Shown: in pieces, positions 57,642 to 64,000 of the stretch
How the letters are laid out: the number at the start of each line of letters is the position of its first letter
How positions within the stretch are numbered: position 1 is the stretch's first letter
NCBI GenBank assembly: GCA_022842065.1
Contig: JALHQH010000046.1
Coordinates: 34,187 to 98,186 of the forward strand
Reading direction: 5' to 3'
Length of the DNA stretch: 64,000 bases
Source: Caldilineaceae bacterium
Lineage (GTDB): Bacteria > Chloroflexota > Anaerolineae > Caldilineales > Caldilineaceae
The notes under the pieces: model-generated
Told to the model about the DNA's origin: nothing
Databases searched by the model: none
The model's input: the letters and a program-made list of their open reading frames with translations, nothing else
Position numbers and translations under genes: made by a program

Positions 57642-58793
57642 CTAGCCACCCAGTACTTTTTCGTACGCGCCCAGCAGTTGTGCTGCACTGCGCGGCCAGG
57701 TGAACTGGGCGGCATGTTGGCGGCCGGCTTGCCGTAGCTGGGTGTGTAGGGCGCGATCAGTGGTCAATTCGACCAGCGCAGCGGCAATGCTGCTGACATC
57801 CTCGGCATCGACATAGCGCGCCCCAGGGCCGCCGGCTTCGGGCAAACAGGAGTTGTTCGCGGTCAGCACCGGCGTGCCACAGGCGAGGGCCTCAAGAATG
57901 GGTAGGCCAAATCCTTCGTATAGTGATGGATACGCAAAAATGTCGGCGGCTGAATAGAGCGCGGGCAGGTCACTATCGTCGATAAAGCCGGGAAAAAGGA
58001 CATCATTCTCAAGCTTCAACTGCTGGACCTTGGCAAAGATCTCATCGTAAAGCCAGCCTTTGCCGCCACCAATCACCAGGCGATGGGGCAACTTTGCGGC
58101 CTGGCGCGCCTGGTGAAAGGCTTCGATCAGCCGCGCAAAGTTCTTGCGTGGTTGCAGGCTGCTTAGCCCGAGAATAAAAGGCCGTTCCCCAATACCATAG
58201 CGCGCGCGCACTGCCGTCAACTGGGCCGGCTCGGTAATGGGGCGAAAATAGTTATGATCGACTGCGCCTTGGACAACTGTAATGCGCTCTGCCGGAATCT
58301 GCCAGACTGCCTGCAAATCGTGGGCCGTGTGGTGGCTATCTGCCAGTAGATGATCGGCGCGCCGCACACTGCGTGGCACCACCACATTCAGGTAGCGCTG
58401 TAGGCTGGGCATGGCCGCGGCGGGGTAAAAGAGAAAGGCGAGATCATGCACCGTCACCAACTGGTGCCGGGCGTAGGTCGGGGCTAACACAAAGTCGGTT
58501 GCATGAAAGAGGGTGAGGGGGCCACCCGTAAAGGTTTCGACACGCGGCCAACGTAACCCCAGCCGATGCCAGAGCCTGATCATGTTGCGTTCGCTAAGGG
58601 GGGTGCTATAGGGGGCAAGGGGCGCAAGTGCTCGTTCTGCTGCCGTCAACTGACCGATGACAAAAAGTTTTAGGTCAAACGCTAGCGGGGCGGCCAGCAG
58701 GGCTTGGATCTGGCCCCGAATAATGCGACCGATCCCCGCTTGCTGCCGAATCGCTGGGGTGTAATCGATCACAATGGTGGGGACGGTAGCCAT
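57642..58793 (-). CDS. GT4-type glycosyltransferase
   Basis: 383 residues from ATG 58793 (the frame extends to 58880 over the GtrA gene end). The GT-B fold is shown by an N-terminal AGIGRI glycine motif, FILGLSSLQPRKNFARLIEA at the start of the donor domain, LVIGGGKGW and the EX7E-type motif in YEGFGLPILEALACGTPVL. It transfers a sugar, usually mannose or similar, from a nucleotide donor. It sits next to GtrA and an O-antigen-ligase-like gene, so it likely builds a surface polysaccharide. Confidence 0.92.
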   Translation of the reverse strand: MATVPTIVIDYTPAIRQQAGIGRIIRGQIQALLAAPLAFDLKLFVIGQLTAAERALAPLAPYSTPLSERNMIRLWHRLGLRWPRVETFTGGPLTLFHATDFVLAPTYARHQLVTVHDLAFLFYPAAAMPSLQRYLNVVVPRSVRRADHLLADSHHTAHDLQAVWQIPAERITVVQGAVDHNYFRPITEPAQLTAVRARYGIGERPFILGLSSLQPRKNFARLIEAFHQARQAAKLPHRLVIGGGKGWLYDEIFAKVQQLKLENDVLFPGFIDDSDLPALYSAADIFAYPSLYEGFGLPILEALACGTPVLTANNSCLPEAGGPGARYVDAEDVSSIAAALVELTTDRALHTQLRQAGRQHAAQFTWPRSAAQLLGAYEKVLGG

Positions 58794-58837
58794 GATACCC
58801 CGCTTGTGTGTTTGGTACGTGCTGATTAGCGTATCCT

Positions 58838-59311
58838 TTAGCGCCGGAAGGTCCAAAGGCGGTTGATCGCAAAGTTCCAAAACATGACAATACCAATCGC
58901 GACCGCCAGGGCAAAATTGTCACCCACCAGCGCCGCCAGTTGAGGCTGTCCCGGAAAAGTCTGTAACCAAAAGGGCGTTAACGCATATTTTACGGCGGCC
59001 AGGACCCCCATATTGAGCCCTAGCCCGAATAGACTCACCAGCGCGAACTGCACCAATTGCGATTGGGCGCGCTGGCCTCTTTTTTCTGCAAAGGTCCAAT
59101 TGCGATTTAATAAGAAATTTTGTAAGACGGCGGCGGCAAAACCGAACGTATTGGAAACATAAGTGCTCAGCCGTAATATCTGCAATAAAACATTAAAAAT
59201 GGTGAAATGGGTAACTGCCCCTGCGGCCCCAACCGTTGCAAACTTGGCAAAGCGTTTCACTTCACCCCGATTGGCATAGGTTAAGACCCTGGCCTGTTGT
59301 TGCGTGCTCAA
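58838..59311 (-). CDS. GtrA-like membrane protein
   Basis: 157 residues with four membrane helices (FATVGAAGAVTHFTIFNVLL, NTFGFAAAVLQNFLLN, FALVSLFGLGLNMGVLAAV and LAVAIGIVMFWNFAINRLW). The NFLLNRNWTF and NFAINRLWTF repeats at the ends of helices 2 and 4 are the GtrA signature. GtrA proteins are thought to flip or present polyprenyl-linked sugars for glycan modification. Its stop lies 44 bp before the glycosyltransferase start, so the two are probably cotranscribed. Confidence 0.92.
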   Translation of the reverse strand: MSTQQQARVLTYANRGEVKRFAKFATVGAAGAVTHFTIFNVLLQILRLSTYVSNTFGFAAAVLQNFLLNRNWTFAEKRGQRAQSQLVQFALVSLFGLGLNMGVLAAVKYALTPFWLQTFPGQPQLAALVGDNFALAVAIGIVMFWNFAINRLWTFRR

Positions 59312-59344
59312 ATGGTGCTCCTCACGAAGATGGAAAAAAGTAAA

Positions 59345-59486
59345 TAGTACGACAACGTTAAATTAGCCGGATGTAGTCGGGTACGTGCGTCGCACTGCCG
59401 CATAGAATTCCGTCACTGCCACCACTTTCTCGGCAGTGCGACGCACGTACTGCCTCAATTTAACGTTGCCGTTATAGGTACACAAG
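59345..59486. repeat. Family II MITE-like element, copy C
   Basis: 142 bp. Left end TAGTACGACAACGTTAAATT; the right end read in reverse contains GGCAACGTTAAATT. Internal perfect 20-bp inverted repeat 59381-59400 (GTACGTGCGTCGCACTGCCG) and 59431-59450. It lies upstream of gtrA, next to a family III element. Apart from the two elements, the 398-bp gap 59312-59709 shows nothing recognisable. Confidence 0.85.
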
Positions 59487-59520
59487 TCGCACTTTGAACT
59501 ATTACATATTGATATGCAAT

Positions 59521-59676
59521 CTAGGACAGTGTGACGGCAATTTGCTGGGTTTTTCGTCCCAGCGGGACGGTTGACCTGAGGACCCAAAAATCATGAAGAT
59601 GGCCCGCCTCAGGTCAACTGTCCCACTGGGATGAAGGCGGCTTTTAATCCAGCATAACCTAGGTCACACTGTACTA
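59521..59676. repeat. Family III MITE-like element, copy B
   Basis: 156 bp with termini CTAGGACAGTGTGACGGCAA and, in reverse, TAGTACAGTGTGACCTAGGT, the same two end types as copy A at 44031-44196. The inner inverted repeat (59557-59581 with 59607-59631, arm beginning TCCCAGCGGGACGG) is unrelated to that of copy A. Confidence 0.8.
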
Positions 59677-59709
59677 TTTTGATCTAAGCTATGTATAGTA
59701 TAAACAAAC

Positions 59710-61236
59710 TTATAAATACTTTGCCTGTTTATTTGCTTGCGGTTCGCTTAATGATGATTGACGGACGCTTTGCACCGCTGCCAGCCATAAAGCGACCTGT
59801 AAGTAAATCCCTTGGACGAATAGATTATCAAAAAAGTTGTGGATACTCAAGTGCAAGACCATGCCGATGACACCAAGTGTTAAGGCATTCGTCCACCCTG
59901 CATGCGCTTTGTCGTAATGACGTTGACGCCAGAGCCAGCCAACCAAGGTGAGCCAGAGGAGTAGAAAGCTGGCCAAGCCCACTACTCCCCCCTCCGCCAA
60001 GAGATTGAGGTAAATATTGTGGGCATGGCCCAGTGGCTCTTCCCAGCGGGGCAGGCGCACGGCAGGATAGACCACCCCATAATTGCCTGGGCCGATACCT
60101 AGCCATGGCGCACTTTCCCACATGCGCCATGCGGCTACCCAATGGGCCACTCGCTCTACAATGGCAAAATTTTCATCGGTAATCGGCTGTTGTAGCACAT
60201 CGGTTAACCCAAGGTAGGCGGGCACATCTTGAAAGCGGGCCGCCAGTGGGGCCGGCACCCAGCTTGGTTCACCGAGCCCAATCAGCAGTGCCAGCCCAAG
60301 CCCAAACAGCGTCGCCCCACCTAGCAAGGCGGTCCGCCGATTGCGCGCCACCAGGATGATCACTAGCCCGCCCAGGGCACCCAGCCAACCACCACGGCTC
60401 CAACTGGCCAGTAAGCCGCTGCCAATCAAGAGCGTTGCCCCACTGTAGCCAAGCACCGCAAGCCAGCTATAGAAGGGTGATTTGTCTTTGCGTCCAAGGC
60501 CGGCAATCGCCCACAGTGCCAGGCTGGCCGCAACCGGCAACGCCAGCCCCAGATAGCCACCATAGGGATTGGGTTGGTTAAAGCTGCCACTTGCGCGCAT
60601 AAACCGCCCCATAATGATAAACCATTCGGGGCCAATCTGAAAGATGAACTGATAGAGACCCAAAATGGCCTGTGCCACCCCGCCGGCCAAGAGCGCTCCG
60701 ACTAACCAGTAAACGCCACTGCCCTGCTGCCCAACCATCTTTGGCACGAGCAAGAGGATCAGCGCAAATTCTATCCATTTGAGGATTTCTACACCGGCTT
60801 CGCCCAGATTGGGGGCCTGTAGTAGCGAGAGCGCACTAACCCCGACAAAGAGTAATAGTGCGCTTAGGGGTGCTATCACGGTGAGCTGCAGCGTCCGGCG
60901 TCGGACGCCATCGGCAAACCACAGCGCAATTGCGCCGGCCAGTACAAGATCGGTCAAGCTCAGTGGGCCAATCTTTTGGGCACTGCTAAAGGGCAAAAGG
61001 GCGGCCAACAGCGGCCAGATCAACCAGGGCCGGCGCAGCAGCACTAGTAGAGCAATCAACGCACCACTGCCAAGCAAGATGTATGCGAATGGTGCTAATG
61101 CCACCAAGATCGCTACGCCTACCAATCCGATGAAACCGCAGAGCAGACGCCATGGCGAGGAGATTGGCGCGTCAGTCCGCGCCGGTAAAAGCAATTGGTG
61201 CCAGGAAAAGCTCTGCAACTGGTATCGATTACCCAT
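59710..61236 (-). CDS. O-antigen ligase-like membrane protein
   Basis: 508 residues, about 11-12 membrane helices. The C-terminal external loop with GIGPGNYGVVYP and LGHAHNIYLNLLAEGGVVGL is the hallmark of the Wzy/WaaL O-antigen ligase and polymerase family (PF04932). It would join polyprenyl-linked glycans to an acceptor or polymerise them on the outer face of the membrane. Nearby gtrA and GT4 genes support a role in surface polysaccharide. The N-terminal 25 residues are hydrophilic. Confidence 0.9.
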   Translation of the reverse strand: MGNRYQLQSFSWHQLLLPARTDAPISSPWRLLCGFIGLVGVAILVALAPFAYILLGSGALIALLVLLRRPWLIWPLLAALLPFSSAQKIGPLSLTDLVLAGAIALWFADGVRRRTLQLTVIAPLSALLLFVGVSALSLLQAPNLGEAGVEILKWIEFALILLLVPKMVGQQGSGVYWLVGALLAGGVAQAILGLYQFIFQIGPEWFIIMGRFMRASGSFNQPNPYGGYLGLALPVAASLALWAIAGLGRKDKSPFYSWLAVLGYSGATLLIGSGLLASWSRGGWLGALGGLVIILVARNRRTALLGGATLFGLGLALLIGLGEPSWVPAPLAARFQDVPAYLGLTDVLQQPITDENFAIVERVAHWVAAWRMWESAPWLGIGPGNYGVVYPAVRLPRWEEPLGHAHNIYLNLLAEGGVVGLASFLLLWLTLVGWLWRQRHYDKAHAGWTNALTLGVIGMVLHLSIHNFFDNLFVQGIYLQVALWLAAVQSVRQSSLSEPQANKQAKYL

Positions 61237-61310
61237 TAATCGTTGTTGATCAGCGGACAGATAAGGTAGGGCAGCATTTACACGCCCCTAGCCAAAGAAT
61301 CGATTGCGCC

Positions 61311-61563
61311 GTGATACGTGAAACGTGATGCGTGATGCGTGATGCGTGATGCGTGAAACGTGAAACGTGATGCGTAAAGTGGGGTGTATCCAAATTTTGG
61401 GATAAAGGTCCCCGGCACAGGCGAAAAATTGGTTCGTCTGCGTACCGTTTGCTCGCCTGTGCCGGGGACCTAGGATGATGCATCACGTTTCACGCATCAC
61501 GTTTTACGCATCACGCATCACGTTTTACACATCACGCATCACGTTTTACGCATCACGCATCAC
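61311..61563. repeat. Heptamer repeats in inverted orientation around an 18-bp palindrome
   Basis: This fills most of the 331-bp gap 61237-61567. Left: tandem CGTGATG and CGTGAAA heptamers (61311-61376). Centre: perfect inverted repeat 61407-61424 (GGTCCCCGGCACAGGCGA) with 61453-61470. Right: the complementary heptamers CATCACG/TTTCACG (61481-61563), ending just before the hydrolase stop codon. The whole block can fold as one long hairpin. Confidence 0.82.
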
Positions 61564-61567
61564 CCAT

Positions 61568-62470
61568 TTAGCTCAAATGTTGTTCAAACCAGGCAAGTGA
61601 ACGGGCCCAGGCATCCGCGGCGGCTTCTGCATTATAACTGTTGGCACGGGTATCGTTAAAAAATGCATGTTGTGCGCCGTCGTAAATCTGAATCTCATTG
61701 GTGATCCCCGCTTCGTCGAGGGCGGTCGCCATGGCATTGACCCCATCAACGGGGATGCCGCTATCGGCACTGCCGTAGAGCCCCAATAGCGGGGCCTTGA
61801 GGTCACCGGCCTGGGCCGGCTCCAAGGGCGAGCCATAAAAAGCAATCGCTGCGCCTAGATTATCGGCGGCCAATGCGGTCATCAGCACGAGCCGGCCCCC
61901 CATGCAAAAGCCGACAATCCCCGCCTGTTCGCTGCCGACTTGCTCCTGTGTCAGCAAATAGCTGAGCGCCTGTTGGATCTCGCCGACGGCTGCCTCCATA
62001 TCTAGTTCCATGACCAGCTTGCGCGCTTCATCCGGCTCGGTGGCGACAACGCCGTGATAGAGATCCGGGGCCAACGCGACATAGCCTTCGGCGGCAAAGC
62101 GGCGGGTCACATCTTTAATGTGATCATCAAGGCCCCACCACTCTTGCAGCACAATAATCCCTGGATAGCTGCCTTCCCCTTCCGGCTGGGCAAGATAGCC
62201 CGTCAGGGTTTCGCCCGCGGCATCGGGGTATTCAACATTGGCCGTGACCAGACCGGGATAACTTGCGTCTGCCTCTTCTTCGGCCGGGGCTGCCGTAGGA
62301 TCAACCACGGGGCGGGCCGCTTCGGGGCGAATCGGCTGGCAAGCGGCCAACAACAGATTGGCCGCGGCTAAGCTGCCCAAGGCCGCGGAGGCTTTGATCG
62401 TAAACTCGCGGCGCGTCATCATCCCAACCTGGAATGAGCGGACAAGTTGCATAACGTAAATGCGATCCAT
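61568..62470 (-). CDS. Tat-exported dienelactone hydrolase family lipoprotein
   Basis: 300 residues from ATG 62470 with AAAGGAAA upstream. A twin-arginine motif (MTRREFTIK, about 18-26), hydrophobic stretch and lipobox LLAAC (Cys about 44) indicate Tat export and lipid anchoring. The alpha/beta hydrolase domain follows: [20 protein letters not shown], nucleophile GFCMGG (Cys), [11 protein letters not shown] (Asp) and [10 protein letters not shown] (His), the dienelactone-hydrolase triad. It probably hydrolyses lactones or esters at the cell surface. Confidence 0.92.
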   Translation of the reverse strand: MDRIYVMQLVRSFQVGMMTRREFTIKASAALGSLAAANLLLAACQPIRPEAARPVVDPTAAPAEEEADASYPGLVTANVEYPDAAGETLTGYLAQPEGEGSYPGIIVLQEWWGLDDHIKDVTRRFAAEGYVALAPDLYHGVVATEPDEARKLVMELDMEAAVGEIQQALSYLLTQEQVGSEQAGIVGFCMGGRLVLMTALAADNLGAAIAFYGSPLEPAQAGDLKAPLLGLYGSADSGIPVDGVNAMATALDEAGITNEIQIYDGAQHAFFNDTRANSYNAEAAADAWARSLAWFEQHLS

Positions 62471-62512
62471 GGTGTTTTCCTTTCGAGAATTGTGTGAAGG
62501 GGGGAGTAAATT

Positions 62513-62584
62513 GGTAGATCGGTAGATCGGTAGATCGGTAGATCGGTAGATCGGTAGATCGGTAGATCGGTAGATCGGTAGATC
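62513..62584. repeat. 8-bp tandem repeat GGTAGATC x 9
   Basis: Nine exact copies of GGTAGATC, 43 bp upstream of the hydrolase start codon. Between the array and the tRNA terminator (62585-62743) no gene is seen. Perfect unit identity suggests recent slippage, so copy number probably varies between strains. Confidence 0.95.
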
Positions 62585-62743
62585 GGTAAGGGTGAAGGTG
62601 TTGGCGATCTACCCTCATTTAACCCTGTCGTATTCGTTGTGCACTAAGCTAACGCATCATAACCACTACGCAGATTGTTTGCCGTGTCATTGCTTACGAT
62701 GTAGTGTAGATTGGGGAATACCAAGGGGAGCGAACTGGGCCAA

Positions 62744-62772
62744 TAAAAAAGTTCCAGGTAATGGCCTGGAAC
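62744..62772 (-). terminator. Terminator of tRNA-Ser
   Basis: Perfect 8-bp stem GTTCCAGG (62751-62758) with CCTGGAAC (62765-62772), loop 6 nt, followed on the minus strand by six T residues (62750-62745). It lies 8 bp past the tRNA 3' end. Confidence 0.92.
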
Positions 62773-62778
62773 TTAAGA

Positions 62779-62867
<89 letters not shown>

Positions 62868-62890
62868 CCATATTTTTATTTGCGTCAGCC

Positions 62891-62920
62891 ATCATAGCAC
62901 AGCCGGGGAAAAATGTACAA
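62891..62920 (-). promoter_or_regulatory. Promoter of tRNA-Ser
   Basis: Minus strand: TTGTAC (62920-62915), 18-bp spacer, TATGAT (62896-62891), 23 bp before the mature tRNA 5' end at 62867. The -35 hexamer is partial. It overlaps the distance just before the TPR gene's 3' end at 62921. Confidence 0.55.
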
Positions 62921-63802
62921 TTATTCCGCTGCGTTGCCAAGTATTTGCAAGCGCGCCAGGCGCGCCGCTTCCTGCGCCACCAGCCATTCATCCTGAGCTA
63001 GCAACTGGTAGGCGCGCGCAAAATAAGGCTGCGCTAAGCTCGGCGCTGCTAAGGCCAGATAACACTCGCCCAGCTCTTCATAAACATAACCATCACTGCT
63101 GTCGCTGGCTTCGTCTTCCGCCAGCAACGCTTGCTGAATCGGCAACGCTTCCTCAGGCCGGCCAAGCGTGCGCAGCGCTTTGGCCACGCACCAGCGCGCA
63201 ATGTGGATCGCGCCGGGATTACCTTGCGCTTCCCGCGCCGCCAGGGCCTGTTGAAAATGGGTGAGTGCCACCGCAAAATTGCCGGCTTCAAACTCAGTCC
63301 ACCCAATGTTGTTGTGGAGTGAGCCCAGCCACTTAGCCACGCGCGGATCGCTGCTCTTTTCGACTAGGGCTAAGGCTTGTAAGTTCCAGCCATGCTGTTC
63401 CGGGAGTGGGGTCACAATGGCCAGCATATGCGCTGCATCAATGGCATAATACTCCTCGCCGTGTTGCTGGGCCAATGACCAGGCCGCGGTAAAGTATTGT
63501 TGTGCCATTTGTCGATCACCCGCGCTGTTAAAGACGCGCCCACGCTCTAACTGGTAACGGACTTGGCTGTGCGCCGGTTGGTCCACCAGCACGGCTGCCA
63601 CTTGATCAAGCGTGGCATGCGCCGCGTCAAAGTGGCGTTGCAACCCTTGGGCACGCGCAATTTGGGTGAGCAATTCGACATATGGGGGCGCGCCTACGGG
63701 TAACTGTGCCAGGTGCGCGCGAAACCGACTTTCGCTAAGCGCGGGCTGATCATAGTCCCAAAGCGTGTCAAAGGTTGGTCTGGAGGTATCGGTTGTTGGC
63801 AT
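62921..63802 (-). CDS. TPR-repeat protein
   Basis: 293 residues, all helical. About six tetratricopeptide-like repeats can be seen, for example AQGLQRHFDAAHATLDQVAA, NSAGDRQMAQQYFTAAWSLA, NIGWTEFEAGNFAVALTHFQ and YEELGECYLALAAPSLAQPY. There is no signal peptide, membrane helix or attached enzymatic domain. TPRs mediate protein contacts; the partner is unknown. In this group of bacteria similar TPR-only proteins often accompany regulators, but no regulator is adjacent here. Confidence 0.8.
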   Translation of the reverse strand: MPTTDTSRPTFDTLWDYDQPALSESRFRAHLAQLPVGAPPYVELLTQIARAQGLQRHFDAAHATLDQVAAVLVDQPAHSQVRYQLERGRVFNSAGDRQMAQQYFTAAWSLAQQHGEEYYAIDAAHMLAIVTPLPEQHGWNLQALALVEKSSDPRVAKWLGSLHNNIGWTEFEAGNFAVALTHFQQALAAREAQGNPGAIHIARWCVAKALRTLGRPEEALPIQQALLAEDEASDSSDGYVYEELGECYLALAAPSLAQPYFARAYQLLAQDEWLVAQEAARLARLQILGNAAE

Positions 63803-63978
63803 GGTGACGCTTTTTTCTTAGTGCAATGGAATGAGAATAGCCATTTGTGCCTTGATCAAAACGATGATCCACCTTTTAATCTACAATACCTTCGCCAAAA
63901 TGAGGCAGAAAAGGAGCTTTCGAGTAAGATAGGTTTTCAACTCTCACATTGGAAATCTAGCAAACAGGAAAGCTCCAG

Positions 63979-64000
63979 ATGGATATTATCACGCTACTGA
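63979..64000 (+). CDS. Possible start of a gene running off the window
   Basis: ATG 63979 with AGGAAAG about 8 bases upstream opens a frame (MDIITLL) that continues past the end. Too short to identify; the call rests only on the ribosome binding site. Confidence 0.3.

Noticed and set aside
44031..59676. Families II and III considered as insertion sequences
   Set aside because: None of the copies has room for or shows a transposase frame, and no clear target duplication was found; they are non-autonomous palindromic elements at most.
61311..61563. Repeat block considered as a CRISPR array
   Set aside because: Units are 7 bp, contiguous and without unique spacers; no cas gene in the window. 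The 8-bp arrays were rejected for the same reason.

Overview
The window looks like about 64 kb of chromosome from a free-living bacterium of moderate GC content, most likely a member of the Chloroflexota (Anaerolineae/Caldilineae type). This is inferred from gene content: PknB-like kinases with long Thr/Pro-rich external linkers, a CpXC protein, LytR-CpsA-Psr proteins, XRE-NACHT, GtrA, TIGR03792 and Uma2 proteins, a ligase-associated DNA repair set, and many start codons almost directly behind a -10 box. No rRNA or other phylogenetic marker is present, so the phylum is a working assumption.

Layout. 0-5.3 kb: a broken ligase-associated phosphoesterase (pdeM-like), an orphan YefM-like antitoxin, the ligase-associated helicase, a Phd/RelE-type toxin-antitoxin pair, a TIGR03792-like protein, a short-chain dehydrogenase and a collapsed AAA-ATPase-like gene. 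5.4-20.8 kb: nine minus-strand genes forming a Ser/Thr phospho-signalling island (VWA-FHA membrane protein, atypical kinase, PP2C phosphatase, two secreted jelly-roll proteins, FHA/zinc-ribbon protein, double-FHA flavoprotein, membrane protein, classical kinase). Both kinases and the phosphatase end in the same extracytoplasmic beta domain. 21.4-28.9 kb: a minus-strand peptide export island (MauE-like and TlpA-like thiol proteins, an Arg/Trp/Tyr/Cys-rich precursor peptide, a signal-peptidase/ABC-exporter fusion, a MacB-type permease, an HlyD-type adaptor). 29.3-31.3 kb: a divergently transcribed XRE-NACHT ATPase. 31.3-35.8 kb: ATP-dependent DNA ligase and its partner exonuclease, mixed with a sugar isomerase and a Uma2 protein. 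35.9-54 kb: ordinary metabolic, envelope and housekeeping genes (LCP proteins, HD hydrolase, CpXC, zinc protease, patatin, hisD, TrkA, Nudix, 2-oxoacid dehydrogenase E1, cmk, pseudouridine synthase, D-Ala-D-Ala carboxypeptidase). 54-64 kb: dehydrogenase, secD, thioesterase, a surface-polysaccharide group (GT4, GtrA, O-antigen ligase), a Tat-exported dienelactone hydrolase, tRNA-Ser(CGA) and a TPR protein.

The two most interesting systems are adjacent. In the signalling island, kinase and phosphatase outputs are probably set by a common external cue read by the shared beta domain and relayed to FHA proteins, one of which is fused to a flavoprotein. In the peptide island, the 83-residue precursor has an A-x-A site just before a six-cysteine cationic core, next to an exporter that carries its own signal peptidase and two thiol-redox proteins. 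This is consistent with a self-contained pathway for a disulfide-rich, perhaps antimicrobial, peptide.

Intergenic regions are rich in palindromic, MITE-like elements. At least three families can be defined by shared termini (86-bp CTAAAGTG type, two copies; AGTACGACAACGTT type, three copies; TAGTACAGTGTGAC type, two copies), together with 7-8 bp tandem repeats.
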